A stretch of DNA of 64,000 bases from Aestuariibacter sp. GS-14 (GCF_006494365.1 NZ_VHIP01000002.1:558001-622000); one strand, 5' to 3'; shown: positions 1 to 8,514, counted from the first letter of the stretch. The notes: generated by a model from the letters alone, not told the origin. Program-made: numbers and translations.

Positions 1-1371
1 GGCTTCCACAATCTGGGTACCCGTCAGCAGGTTGGCCTGATTGCGATGAGCATCGACGACGGCTACAACGCAGATGCGGCTACGACACTGATGGATTTAG
101 ACGCCAATTATGACGCCGTTATGGTTGTGGTAAACACCGGTTACAATGAAAAATCCATTGAGGTGAATACGGCTACAGGCTTTATGCTTCACACAGTACA
201 GCAAAACTCTTACGACAATGCGGTACGCGGCGCCTACTTTACTGAGAATGAGTCGGGCAACGGCAGCTTTACGGTGCCTGCACTTACCATTGCCGTATTT
301 GTGAAACCGCAAAGTGGTGCACAGGGTTATGGTTTAGCCAGCTATGCAACTGCGGGCGCGCCAGATGTTGTACCTTACGGTGATACATCGGTTTACCTGC
401 GCGGCAGCATGTCTGGCTGGGGCACATCTGTTGAGTTCGCCTATCAGGGCAACGGCATTTATACCGCAACGTCTGCATTAACCGCAGGTACGCAGTATGA
501 GTTCAAGTTTGCATCTGAAGACTGGGCTTCAGTGAACTTTGGTGCCGCTGATGCAGCAGATGCCACAGTAACGGCGGGTGTAGAAGTGGTATTGGGTGTG
601 TCTAACAACAACCTGTTCTTTACGCCTTCGGTGGATGCAACTTACCTGTTCACCGTGGATGCCAGCGACGCACAGGCGCCGGTACTTACCGTTGAAAACG
701 AAGAACCTTATGCAGGCACCACCGTGTATCTGCGTGGCGGCTTTAACGGCTGGGGTACAGAAACGCCACTGGAGTACAAAGGTGCCCGTCAGTATCAGGT
801 ATCTATGTCACTGACTGCCGGTAGCTATGAGTTCAAAGTGGCCTCGGAAGACTGGGCAACAGTAAACCTGGGCGCTGTGTCTGGTGCTGATGAAGACAAA
901 ACGGTTGTACTGGGGCAGGAGACCTATCTGGCTGCCACTAATGACAACCTGGTTATCAACATCGATACCGACGGTGACTATGTCTTTATTGTGGATGTCA
1001 GCGATAAAGCTGAGCCTGTGCTGAAAGTGTTTAACGAACAGTTCTTTGGCAATACCCCTGTGTTTTTACGCGGTGGTATGAATGGCTGGGGAACAGCCGA
1101 TGAACTGGCTTACCAGGGCGATGGTGTGTATTCAGTTGATATTACCGTAAGCGGTGGTGCGACTGAGTTCAAAGTGGCCTCGGAAGACTGGGCAACGGTA
1201 AACCTGGGCAATCCTGATGATGCCGCTACTAATACAGTAACGGTGGGGGCAGGTAAGGTACTTGGCAACAGTAACAACAATCTGATGATTGAACTGGATG
1301 CCGGTACTTACGAGTTCAGGGTAACGGGTCCGGATGCAACCCAACCCATCCTGACAGTTATTGCTAAATAA
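1..1371 (+). CDS. pulA: Pullulanase C-terminal part with three carbohydrate-binding-like modules (5' end outside window)
   Basis: The reading frame is open from the first base, so the gene starts upstream and only its last 456 codons are present. The first ~105 residues (FHNLGTRQQVGLIAMSIDDG, then a stretch ending in TFTVP-like ALTIAVFV) match the C-terminal beta domain of bacterial pullulanases, which hydrolyse alpha-1,6 branches of starch and glycogen. Three ~105-residue modules follow, starting near bases 385, 718 and 1054. Each has VYLRG-x-x-GWG, a central Y-x-G and an EFK-ASEDW-VN-G motif, resembling SusE-like or other starch-binding beta-sandwiches; I infer a carbohydrate-binding role. 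No catalytic domain, membrane anchor or sorting tail is visible here. A strong terminator follows. It probably works with the maltodextrin genes at 11.9-16.2 kb. Confidence 0.82.
   Translation, partial: GFHNLGTRQQVGLIAMSIDDGYNADAATTLMDLDANYDAVMVVVNTGYNEKSIEVNTATGFMLHTVQQNSYDNAVRGAYFTENESGNGSFTVPALTIAVFVKPQSGAQGYGLASYATAGAPDVVPYGDTSVYLRGSMSGWGTSVEFAYQGNGIYTATSALTAGTQYEFKFASEDWASVNFGAADAADATVTAGVEVVLGVSNNNLFFTPSVDATYLFTVDASDAQAPVLTVENEEPYAGTTVYLRGGFNGWGTETPLEYKGARQYQVSMSLTAGSYEFKVASEDWATVNLGAVSGADEDKTVVLGQETYLAATNDNLVINIDTDGDYVFIVDVSDKAEPVLKVFNEQFFGNTPVFLRGGMNGWGTADELAYQGDGVYSVDITVSGGATEFKVASEDWATVNLGNPDDAATNTVTVGAGKVLGNSNNNLMIELDAGTYEFRVTGPDATQPILTVIAK
385..1368 (+). repeat. Three tandem protein modules with a near-identical DNA core
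   Basis: Three in-frame modules begin near 385, 718 and 1054. The core encoding EFKVASEDWATVNLG is the same 45 bases at 829-873 and 1165-1209 except for one third-codon-position change. The first module (EFKFASEDWASVNFG) has diverged more. This near identity at DNA level suggests recent duplication or gene conversion between modules 2 and 3. Confidence 0.8.
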
Positions 1372-1390
1372 CCCTGACTTGTTGTAACGT

Positions 1391-1423
1391 AAAAGCGCGC
1401 TTGGTTTCCAGCGCGCTTTTTTT
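1391..1423 (+). terminator. Rho-independent terminator of the pullulanase gene
   Basis: AAAAGCGCGC and GCGCGCTTTT form a perfect stem around a 10-base loop and run into a T tract, 20 bases after the pullulanase stop. The next gene's ribosome binding site begins right behind it. Confidence 0.9.
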
Positions 1424-1437
1424 ATGTGAGGAATACA

Positions 1438-1857
1438 ATGCGAGTACTGGCTAAACTGCTGTTGATTGTGTGTTGTGTATGTGGCGCTTTTTGTACGCAG
1501 GTGTATGCACAGACCAAGCCCCAACAAATGGATATCGAGCCTGCTTATGCCTGGTTGGAACTCATCGATCGTGGCCGGTATTTTCAGTCATGGCAATACG
1601 CCAGTGATCACTTCAAACAAAACATTGATGCCTCTCAGTGGAATGATGTGCTGGTTGGTGCCAAGGCATCATTAGGCGATTTGGTGTCCCGTGAATTAAG
1701 CGGTTATGGTGTGCGCGATACCGTAGCCGGATTGCCAAAAGGCAATTATATGGTGTTTCAATTCAAGAGTGAGTTTACCCACAAAACCCTCAATGAACTG
1801 CTTATCATGACGCGGGAAAACAACGAACTGAAAACCGTGGCTTATTTAATTCAGTAA
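1438..1857 (+). CDS. DUF4019 family exported protein
   Basis: A 139-residue protein with a signal peptide (MRVLAKLLLIVCCVCGAFC, cleavage probably after YAQ). The mature part has the DUF4019 pattern: AYAWLELIDRGRYFQSW near the N-terminus, a central QWNDVLVGAKASLGDLVSREL and a C-terminal YMVFQFKSEFTHK strand. Function is unknown for the family; members are small periplasmic proteins. The start is the ATG at 1438, which has AGGA five bases upstream; an in-frame GTG at 1426 lies in the terminator tail and is less likely. It stands alone between the pullulanase terminator and a convergent EEP gene. Confidence 0.75.
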   Translation: MRVLAKLLLIVCCVCGAFCTQVYAQTKPQQMDIEPAYAWLELIDRGRYFQSWQYASDHFKQNIDASQWNDVLVGAKASLGDLVSRELSGYGVRDTVAGLPKGNYMVFQFKSEFTHKTLNELLIMTRENNELKTVAYLIQ

Positions 1858-1873
1858 TCAGAACATCAACTTT

Positions 1874-2584
1874 TCACACCTCGGTTGTTATTTCAAAATC
1901 GGCAAACAGTGGCAAGTGATCTGAGTAATGTCGGGTTTGTCGTTCATTGATCACTCCTGACTTCACTACTTTACAATGTTCAGAAAGCCACACCCGATCC
2001 AGCCTGAAAACTGGCAACTGACTAGGAAAACTTAATCCGGTCTTTACGCTTTTCAGATACCGTTTCAGCGGCCTGAAAAGTGATGAAAAGTACCACCATT
2101 CATTTAAGTCGCCAGCCAGCAACGCGGGAACATCAGCATTAACGGCTTCAATTTCAAGTTCATTGCCGATGCGCGAGATCTGTTTGCGCCGTTCAGTTCG
2201 AGACAATCCTAAATGGGTATTGTGTAACAACAGGGTATGTTCTGGGGTTTGTACCCAGACTTTTTGCACATTTCTGGGCTCCCTGTGAACAACATTCAAT
2301 GGTATTACGTTTTGTTTTATAACCGGGTGTCGGGTAAGAATGGCATTGCCAAACCAACCATGAGGGCGAATTTGCGTAGCGGCGGGTACAAAAGTATAGC
2401 CACCGGGCTCGCACAGTGCATTAATATCTGCTGCTGTGTTGCGCGTTGCCGAACGGGTATCCATTTCCTGTAGCAAAACAAAGTCAGCATGTTTTGTTGC
2501 CAGCATCCGGCCAATTCGCGCGTAATCCTGAACACTATCACGGCCAACACCACTGTGCAGATTATAGGAGATCATGCGATACAT
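1874..2584 (-). CDS. Endonuclease/exonuclease/phosphatase (EEP) family protein
   Basis: A 236-residue protein of the EEP fold. Visible family motifs are SYNLHSG at the N-terminus, LLQEMD (metal-binding Glu), the NTHLGLS stretch, LLAGDLNEW (GDxN) and a C-terminal YSDHLPLFADF (SDHLP). The family includes phosphodiesterases acting on nucleic acids, inositol phosphates or sphingomyelin, so the substrate cannot be read from sequence. It has no signal peptide. The gene starts 13 bases inside the end of the upstream phospholipase D/VTT gene, with AAGGAGG about ten bases before its ATG, so the two are co-transcribed and probably coupled. I infer a joint role in phospholipid turnover. Confidence 0.85.
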   Translation of the reverse strand: MYRMISYNLHSGVGRDSVQDYARIGRMLATKHADFVLLQEMDTRSATRNTAADINALCEPGGYTFVPAATQIRPHGWFGNAILTRHPVIKQNVIPLNVVHREPRNVQKVWVQTPEHTLLLHNTHLGLSRTERRKQISRIGNELEIEAVNADVPALLAGDLNEWWYFSSLFRPLKRYLKSVKTGLSFPSQLPVFRLDRVWLSEHCKVVKSGVINERQTRHYSDHLPLFADFEITTEV

Positions 2585-4770
2585 TGTTCAGATGCCTCCT
2601 TCTCATTAGTAGCGGTTGTGTTGGTCTGCTTCTTCTGTTGAAAACGTTTGGCGAGTTTTTGCGTGCCCACTATCATTGCAATCCATACCAACAAACCAAT
2701 CACCAGATAGGCAATAGTTTCTACTGAGGGTTGCTTAAATATCTGCATGATGGAATCGCCTACCAAACCTTTTGCAATCATTTGCGGGAACATGCCCAGA
2801 AACGTCCCAATCAGAAATTGTACAAAGCCGATGGAGGAAATACCGGCCACCAGATTCACCAGACTGAAAGGCGCCACAGGTAACATCCGAACACTGGCGA
2901 CACCCACAATACCGCTATTTGCCAGTTTTTCGTCTACTGCTTCCACCTTGGGTCCACCCAGCTTGCGCAAGCCAGCATTACCTAGTCCTTTGCCTAGCAG
3001 GAATGTTGTACCGGCACTTAATAAGGCGCCAATTATTCCGTAAATAGGACCCCACACCGGTCCAAAAATCGCCGCAACCGCCAGCGAAAGCACGGTGACA
3101 GGGAAGAACAATAATCCCCCCACCAGATATACCAGTAGGACCGTTGGCAATGCAAAATACGTCCCTCTGCTTTGTTCCAGAAACGCCCCGACCCGCTCGC
3201 TATCTAACCAGGGAAGGGTATTGCTTAACCATATCAATAATCCGGCAATGCAGGCGAATACCACCAGGCCAATACTGATCATAATGGTGCGCCTGCGTGG
3301 ATTAGTGATGGCAGTTAATTTTCCACTGAGGCCTTTCATCGGCGGAATCAATGGCGCATCGGGATCCGACAGGGTTCGGTAGATGTTTGAGCGGGAAGGG
3401 TGAGTAAATTCGGTATCGTTGATTTCAGTGAGTACATAATCATGAGCAAATTGATTGGCCATCAGTGCATTCACAATGTGACCACCTTGCATAATGGATT
3501 TCGTTACCTCGACTGAGCGGCCGGTGTGCTCAGCGATCAAGTCATTTCGGGTAAACGCTATACATTTGCGGTTGCTGTGGGTGTCACCATACATCACAAC
3601 ATCCACTTCGGTATCCAGTGTCATGGAACGGTTACTGAGGTTTGACGAGCCGATCACCAGATAGCGATCGTCGATAGTCATCACTTTGGAATGGATGCGT
3701 TTGTAGGCCATACGGCCTTGCTGATCGCGAATGGAGGAGTAGGTCATTTTTACGCGATGGGTATCAACACCTTGTTCAACGATGTCTTTAAATGCCAAAC
3801 GACTGGCCCAAAATGCTTCGGTTTCAAACAGGCCATTGGGATCGTAGGAGCTGACAATAAGCACTTCTAATGCAGGTTTTGCTTTAAGCTGCTTATTGAG
3901 CGCATGCGCAATTTCCTCGCGGGTAGTAAACTGATTCTCAATGTAGATAAATTCTTCTGCCTGACCAATCAGATCCAGCAGCATATTTCTGACTTCCTGA
4001 ACGCCTTCAATATCGTCCATATCAGGCAGTGTGCGGGCTACGGCCAACGGTACCTGTTCAAAACAGGAGGTAACGCCTTCAGGCCAGGTGGGTGGTCGAC
4101 AATCGCCGTTGTCAGGCTGGTTATCGGGAGTATCTATTGGTGAGTCAGATAAGCGGTTCCAGCGCCAGCGCGCCAAAGCTGCAAGGTGGGCCACAATGGC
4201 ACCGCAAGATACCATCTGAACATCGTGAAAAGGTCCATATTCACCATCAGGGCCGATTCGCCCGGGCTCGTCAATTAAATGCTCACGGGTATCCCAGCGG
4301 TGAAGCGCCACATCCATACCGCCGGAATAGGCCAGTTCATTGTCGATAATGACCAGTTTCTGATGTTGAGACCCACCCATGGGGATAGAGTCGTCCAGTA
4401 ACACATGTACGTTGTCGGGTGTTTTGTCTTCCCACACCTCCAGTGCCCACATTTCACGTTGGTCGAAAAAGGCAAAGGAGGAATCCCAGCGCAGAATATA
4501 TACCTGCAAATCCGGATTCTGTTCTGCTTTCCATTTGATTAATTCACCAATAGCAGAAGGTGCATTGGCTTTTTCCTCAGCTTCTCCATGTAAGAGTTTT
4601 ATTCGGCTATCGATGTCCCAGCCAACAATAATGATTTGCTTTTGCGCTTTACAGATACTTGAATGCAGTGCGCTGTAATAGTTGGCGCAATCTATTAGCG
4701 GCGTAGCATGCGCGGCAGTGGCAGTATGCCAGCAGTTGTGCCCGGTTTTAAATACATTGTTAGTCGTCAT
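2572..4770 (-). CDS. Phospholipase D-like protein fused to a VTT (DedA/SNARE-associated) membrane domain
   Basis: A 732-residue fusion. Residues ~20-480 hold two phospholipase D halves with both HKD motifs: HQKLVIIDNE from residue 136 and HSKVMTIDDR from residue 360, each followed by the usual SGG or GSSN. This is the set needed for phosphatidyl transfer or hydrolysis. Residues ~495-710 form a membrane part that begins with a hydrophobic helix and contains a VTT/SNARE-associated domain (GPVWGPIYGIIGALLSAG, then the R-x-x-P-x-x-P-F-S-motif-like RMLPVAPFSLVN), a family linked to lipid scrambling in DedA and TMEM41B relatives. The ATG has GGAGGGG upstream. It overlaps the EEP gene by 13 bases. 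Confidence 0.88.
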   Translation of the reverse strand: MTTNNVFKTGHNCWHTATAAHATPLIDCANYYSALHSSICKAQKQIIIVGWDIDSRIKLLHGEAEEKANAPSAIGELIKWKAEQNPDLQVYILRWDSSFAFFDQREMWALEVWEDKTPDNVHVLLDDSIPMGGSQHQKLVIIDNELAYSGGMDVALHRWDTREHLIDEPGRIGPDGEYGPFHDVQMVSCGAIVAHLAALARWRWNRLSDSPIDTPDNQPDNGDCRPPTWPEGVTSCFEQVPLAVARTLPDMDDIEGVQEVRNMLLDLIGQAEEFIYIENQFTTREEIAHALNKQLKAKPALEVLIVSSYDPNGLFETEAFWASRLAFKDIVEQGVDTHRVKMTYSSIRDQQGRMAYKRIHSKVMTIDDRYLVIGSSNLSNRSMTLDTEVDVVMYGDTHSNRKCIAFTRNDLIAEHTGRSVEVTKSIMQGGHIVNALMANQFAHDYVLTEINDTEFTHPSRSNIYRTLSDPDAPLIPPMKGLSGKLTAITNPRRRTIMISIGLVVFACIAGLLIWLSNTLPWLDSERVGAFLEQSRGTYFALPTVLLVYLVGGLLFFPVTVLSLAVAAIFGPVWGPIYGIIGALLSAGTTFLLGKGLGNAGLRKLGGPKVEAVDEKLANSGIVGVASVRMLPVAPFSLVNLVAGISSIGFVQFLIGTFLGMFPQMIAKGLVGDSIMQIFKQPSVETIAYLVIGLLVWIAMIVGTQKLAKRFQQKKQTNTTATNEKEASEQCIA

Positions 4771-4918
4771 GATTACCCCTCCCTGTGGGACTGTAAACTG
4801 ATATCTTTAAAGGGAGGTTGCAGAAATTGTTCCGATTTAAACGGATTGGTTAGTGTGTGTAACGTACTGAATTAAAACGGTTATGATTTTGTTTTTTGCT
4901 GTATGCGTGTCAGCTGAC

Positions 4919-4951
4919 CACAGGGATGCGAAAATATTTCGCATCCCTGTG
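4919..4951 (-). terminator. Long perfect hairpin downstream of flgT
   Basis: A 15-base perfect inverted repeat, arms 4919-4933 and 4937-4951 with CAGGGATGCG inside the arm, has only three loop bases and lies 20 bases after the flgT stop. No T tract follows on either strand, so a terminator role is inferred from position. The palindrome GTCAGCTGAC abuts it at 4909-4918. Confidence 0.5.
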
Positions 4952-4971
4952 TAGGAAATACCTTCTACCGT

Positions 4972-6138
4972 TTATAACAGTGGCGCCGGGCTAATTAAAT
5001 CATAGGGGGCGGCTAAAAGTGGGGCGTTGGGATCGACACTGCGAAGTCTGGCACTGCGGTTACTCACATGCTCCACTTCCAGTATGAGTGCAGGTTGTTT
5101 GTACCATTGGGGGTAGTGAAGCTGGGCTTCCATCGATGGCAGAGCAGAGCGGTACAACTCAAAAAGATCACCTTGTCGTACACCGTGTTTGGTACCCAGT
5201 GCAACCGATAACTGTGTTGGGGATACTGACACTACGGGCAGCATTGTAGGCAGGCAGGTCATTGTGTTTGATACATCTAACACAGCGCTGTTTATAGTGT
5301 TAAGTACGACGCGGCCAAAATCACTGCGCCAGAACAAACTGTTATTGAGATCCACCGTTTCGTTGTAATCAAATGTCCAGTCACCTTCGCCGTGATAACT
5401 GTTCTGCATCACAATATCTTGTTGCAAGGCGTCCAGCAAATATACCTCCAGGGTAAAGTTACGCCGCAAACTGATGTCGTCGTCAAGCAGCCCTTCTTTG
5501 ACCTGCTCGAACAAGCTAATATCGCGAATAAAGCCAAATAGCACATATTGGCGGTGATACTCTTTTACCATTACGCTGGCCTTGGCAGCAATTTGGTCGT
5601 GCTCGATATTGTGAAACGCCGATGCTGGCATAAAAGCCTGATTTATAAGCAAGGTATCAGCAGCGGGTTGGTGATCACCTAACTGCTGCGCCATGCGACT
5701 GGTTACCTGACGACCAAATTCAAAGATATTACCCTGTCTGGCCTGAGCGGGTTTGAGTAACTGAAACTGAGTTACCACAACGCTTCGCATATAGGGATCG
5801 CTGGCACATTCAAATAGTGGCAGGATATCTACCTTTACCGTAACGGTTAGTATCTCGTCGGTGAGCGTTTCATCTATAATTTCAACCCGCTGGATACGGC
5901 CCTGGGTGCGAATTTGTGCTTTGCTGCTAACCAGAAGGCCATCCAGTACGATATCTTCGGCAGTGATAAAGCTGCCATTTTTATAGGCTGCATCCGCAAT
6001 GGCATTTTTAATTGCCATTACACGGATTTCGTCTAGTTCTGCTCCCTCAACTGCTACAGATGCCTCACCTACTACCCACTGACCTGATGCGTAACAGCAG
6101 AACAGGCCGAGTAAAAAAATGCAAACGCGACGCATCAT
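4972..6138 (-). CDS. flgT: Flagellar assembly protein FlgT-like
   Basis: A 388-residue exported protein (signal peptide MMRRVCIFLLGLFCCYASG). The N-terminal half matches FlgT: WVVGEASVAVEG, then AIKNAIADAAYKNG, a VEIIDE strand and VTVKVDILP. The C-terminal part is the small SH3-like module with GTKHGVRQGDLFELYR, typical of the FlgT C-domain. In Vibrio FlgT builds the H-ring around the flagellar basal body and supports L/P-ring and motor assembly; it is periplasmic. The start codon overlaps the flgH stop (TAATG), so the two are translationally coupled. No other flagellar gene is in the window. Confidence 0.78.
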   Translation of the reverse strand: MMRRVCIFLLGLFCCYASGQWVVGEASVAVEGAELDEIRVMAIKNAIADAAYKNGSFITAEDIVLDGLLVSSKAQIRTQGRIQRVEIIDETLTDEILTVTVKVDILPLFECASDPYMRSVVVTQFQLLKPAQARQGNIFEFGRQVTSRMAQQLGDHQPAADTLLINQAFMPASAFHNIEHDQIAAKASVMVKEYHRQYVLFGFIRDISLFEQVKEGLLDDDISLRRNFTLEVYLLDALQQDIVMQNSYHGEGDWTFDYNETVDLNNSLFWRSDFGRVVLNTINSAVLDVSNTMTCLPTMLPVVSVSPTQLSVALGTKHGVRQGDLFELYRSALPSMEAQLHYPQWYKQPALILEVEHVSNRSARLRSVDPNAPLLAAPYDLISPAPLL

Positions 6139-6887
6139 TAGTTAAAAATCGAAAACAGGGTGCCAATTAACGTAGACTGCTGGTTATCCTGCAGTTCACC
6201 TTTACCCGAGTACTCAATTCGCGCATTGCCAACTTTACTGGAATCTACGGTATTGCTGGCTGAGATATCGGCAATACGGATTTCACCTGAAAAGCGCACG
6301 TATTCCTGACCTTTATTCAGTGTGATCCATTTTTCACCGGCTATTGCCAGATTCCGGTTGGGCAGGATGTCGGTGACGTACACCGTAATGTCACCCTCAA
6401 GTTCATTGGATTGTGCGGTATTGGCCGAACTGTCGAATTCGCTCTCCTGTTCGTGGCTCGCGGCAATCTTGCCCTCAGCCAGTAAAATAGGACCTGCATT
6501 TACCGATACCGGCCCAAGATCCATGCTGGTGGATTTATCCATCCGGTAGTCCAGGGACTTTTTCGATTGGGTTCGCTCATTTAATTCAACCAGTATCATG
6601 TCGCCAATACGAAAGTTGTGATGTAACTTGTACAGTTCCACCGCATTATCAGCATTAAACAAAGAGCCGGTTGGGGCAGAAACGGCCTGAACAGGGGCCA
6701 TATGGATGGGGCGAAAACGAGGGTCGTCTGGTATCGCTTCTTCGTCATTCACCTTTGCTGAGCGTTGCTCTACCATAGGATTGGTTGCAGAAGACGCAAC
6801 GATCTGTTCTTCCACATTGGGGGTTTGGCTGCACGCCGACAGCAATAAATAGATTAACGCAATACCCGAATAGCGAGTAGAAAACAT
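6138..6887 (-). CDS. flgH: Flagellar L-ring protein FlgH, lipoprotein
   Basis: A 249-residue lipoprotein with lipobox LLSAC (Cys19). FlgH features are SLFNADN near residue 80, FRIGDMILVELNERTQSKKSL, the Gly/Asp-rich middle and the strongly conserved EGDITVYVTDILPNRNLAIAGEKWI and VRFSGEIRIADISASNTVDS, ending in ATLGTLFSIF-like GTLFSIFN. FlgH forms the outer-membrane L-ring through which the flagellar rod passes. The region between the lipobox and residue 80 is longer than in typical FlgH, giving 249 instead of ~225 residues. It is first in a two-gene operon with flgT and lacks the usual partner flgI, so it is an orphan copy here. Confidence 0.85.
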   Translation of the reverse strand: MFSTRYSGIALIYLLLSACSQTPNVEEQIVASSATNPMVEQRSAKVNDEEAIPDDPRFRPIHMAPVQAVSAPTGSLFNADNAVELYKLHHNFRIGDMILVELNERTQSKKSLDYRMDKSTSMDLGPVSVNAGPILLAEGKIAASHEQESEFDSSANTAQSNELEGDITVYVTDILPNRNLAIAGEKWITLNKGQEYVRFSGEIRIADISASNTVDSSKVGNARIEYSGKGELQDNQQSTLIGTLFSIFN

Positions 6888-7088
6888 GATGTCATTCCTG
6901 CCAACTGGATAATCATTGCATCAGCCCCCACTAATTGCATTGATATCAAACTTAGTTATTTACAGGGTTATTAAGCCTTATTTAGCTGGCCTTAACTGGC
7001 TCTTTGCTAAACCTTTACATTCAATAAGTTATCTTTACCAATCAGACCTGTTAGCTTAATAAATGTGGAAAATCATGCGGAGAAAACT

Positions 7089-7856
7089 ATGTGGACAGAC
7101 TGGTTGAATACCTTCTCTTCAGGGGTATCTGTTGCCGATACATCCAGTGTTGCGAATGAGACTGTTGATGTTGCGCAATCACTGCAGGTTCCAGAAGTCC
7201 TGCAAAATTTTCAGGCTATGTTTGCTGACGCGCTGTCGGCCGGTTTTACCAGCGAACTTTCCGGCACCCTAAGTGAAGGTATCAATGCTTCATTCTCGTT
7301 CGATAATCTGAGCAGTGCGGAAGGGTTGTCTCAGTTACAGGCCTCGTTTTTATCCGCATTACAAAGTGATTTATTTGCTTCTGCGCAAAGAAACGTCGCT
7401 GAATCAATCGCCTCAGCTGCAACTACCAGTAGTGATAGCGCTGCTGAAGTGTCAGGTATGTTGAGTGATTCTACCGGTGGTATTATCCAACAGGCCTATC
7501 AATTTTTGATGGGTAATGATGGTGCTACCTTGGATGACTTATTTGACACTGTAAACGTGCTGAACCACATTCCGATAGTGAGTGATGTGTATGAGTCCGT
7601 TACCGATAATCACGTTGATTTTGCCGCCAGTCTGGCAGGTGGATTTTTATACGCTGGTCCAATTGGTTTAGCCTATGAGGGCGTAGATTATTTTGTGTCA
7701 TCATCAACAGGCGCCTCAATGACCCAGCACATGAAAAACTACGTGATGGATAGCTGGTTTTCTGATGCTGATGCCGACACTGCCCAATTAGCTGAATCTA
7801 TTACCGATTCTGTAAGCGAGAATGCACATTCGTTTGTTACGCGTAACCTGAATTAG
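7089..7856 (+). CDS. Very acidic, lysine-poor protein of unknown function
   Basis: I do not recognise this 255-residue protein. The ATG at 7089 has GGAG six bases upstream; an in-frame GTG at 7065 lacks a site. By eye it has about 32 Asp/Glu against one Lys and two Arg, and no Cys. The first ~150 residues are Ser/Ala-rich amphipathic stretches without a signal peptide. Around residues 160-205 comes a conserved-looking segment, NHIPIVSDVYESVTDN then AGGFLYAGPIGLAYEG, with a Gly-rich hydrophobic core. I recall similar N-x-IPIVS-x-VY and GG-x-L-GGP-GA motifs in uncharacterised proteobacterial proteins. Divergent from flgH across a 201-base gap; TrmH-type gene follows. Confidence 0.7.
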   Translation: MWTDWLNTFSSGVSVADTSSVANETVDVAQSLQVPEVLQNFQAMFADALSAGFTSELSGTLSEGINASFSFDNLSSAEGLSQLQASFLSALQSDLFASAQRNVAESIASAATTSSDSAAEVSGMLSDSTGGIIQQAYQFLMGNDGATLDDLFDTVNVLNHIPIVSDVYESVTDNHVDFAASLAGGFLYAGPIGLAYEGVDYFVSSSTGASMTQHMKNYVMDSWFSDADADTAQLAESITDSVSENAHSFVTRNLN

Positions 7857-7938
7857 CCTGTTGATACTAACGCATAACCCGTTGTCATTCTACAATCATC
7901 CGGTACAATCACCGGATTGTATACTCTGCGGAACCGTT

Positions 7939-8445
7939 ATGCTGTCGGCAATTTCAATTGGCTTACAAAACCCCAAATCTGCTGTAAATGTGGCAACCAT
8001 TTTGCGCGCCGCTGGCTGCTTTGGTGTGAGCAGCGTGTTTTATACCGGTGAGCGCTTTTCCTATGCCAGGCAATTCAGTGCCGATACCAAGGCGTTTCAC
8101 AAAATCATTCCCACCGTCGCAGTCGCAACGCTTCAGGATGCAAAGCCCAGAGGGGCAACCGTGGTAGGCGTAGAGTTAGTGGAAGGCGCAACGCCATTAC
8201 CGGCATTTGTGCATCCCGACAATGCCTTTTATATTTTTGGTCCGGAAGATGGCAGTTTGTCCGAAGCCCATTTGGCTATGTGCGATGAAGTAGTGTATAT
8301 CCCCACGACAAGCAGTCTGAATCTGGCGGTAACGGCTAACATTGTGCTTTACGACCGGTTAGCCAAAAGCCAGTATGACACGTCGCTGGAAGGCATTCGA
8401 AATAGCCGTGATACCAACAACCGTCTTACATTGAAAGACGATTAA
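7939..8445 (+). CDS. TrmH/SpoU family RNA methyltransferase
   Basis: A 168-residue SPOUT methyltransferase. The N-terminal IGLQNPKSAVNVATILRAA, the central YIFGPEDGSLSE and the C-terminal IPTTSSLNLAVTANIVLYDR are motifs 1, 2 and 3 of SpoU/TrmH enzymes, which 2'-O-methylate ribose in tRNA or rRNA and bind AdoMet in a trefoil knot. The frame is open back to a TTG at 7861, but the ATG at 7939 fits the family length. No RNA-binding extension is present, so it is a minimal catalytic unit. The exact RNA target cannot be told. Confidence 0.85.
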   Translation: MLSAISIGLQNPKSAVNVATILRAAGCFGVSSVFYTGERFSYARQFSADTKAFHKIIPTVAVATLQDAKPRGATVVGVELVEGATPLPAFVHPDNAFYIFGPEDGSLSEAHLAMCDEVVYIPTTSSLNLAVTANIVLYDRLAKSQYDTSLEGIRNSRDTNNRLTLKDD

Positions 8446-8514
8446 CGAGCGCACAACAGGCGACTGACACAAGAGATTGCAACAAAAGATTGCCGCTCGC
8501 TAACCTGACCTTCG

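Noticed and set aside
97-478. Minus-strand frames opposite the pullulanase
   Set aside because: They are antisense to a gene with clear domain similarity and have no motifs.
6888-7088. Possible sigma-54 promoter (TGGC and TTGC elements) for flgH or the acidic protein
   Set aside because: The GG and GC pairs do not have the required spacing, so I do not claim it.
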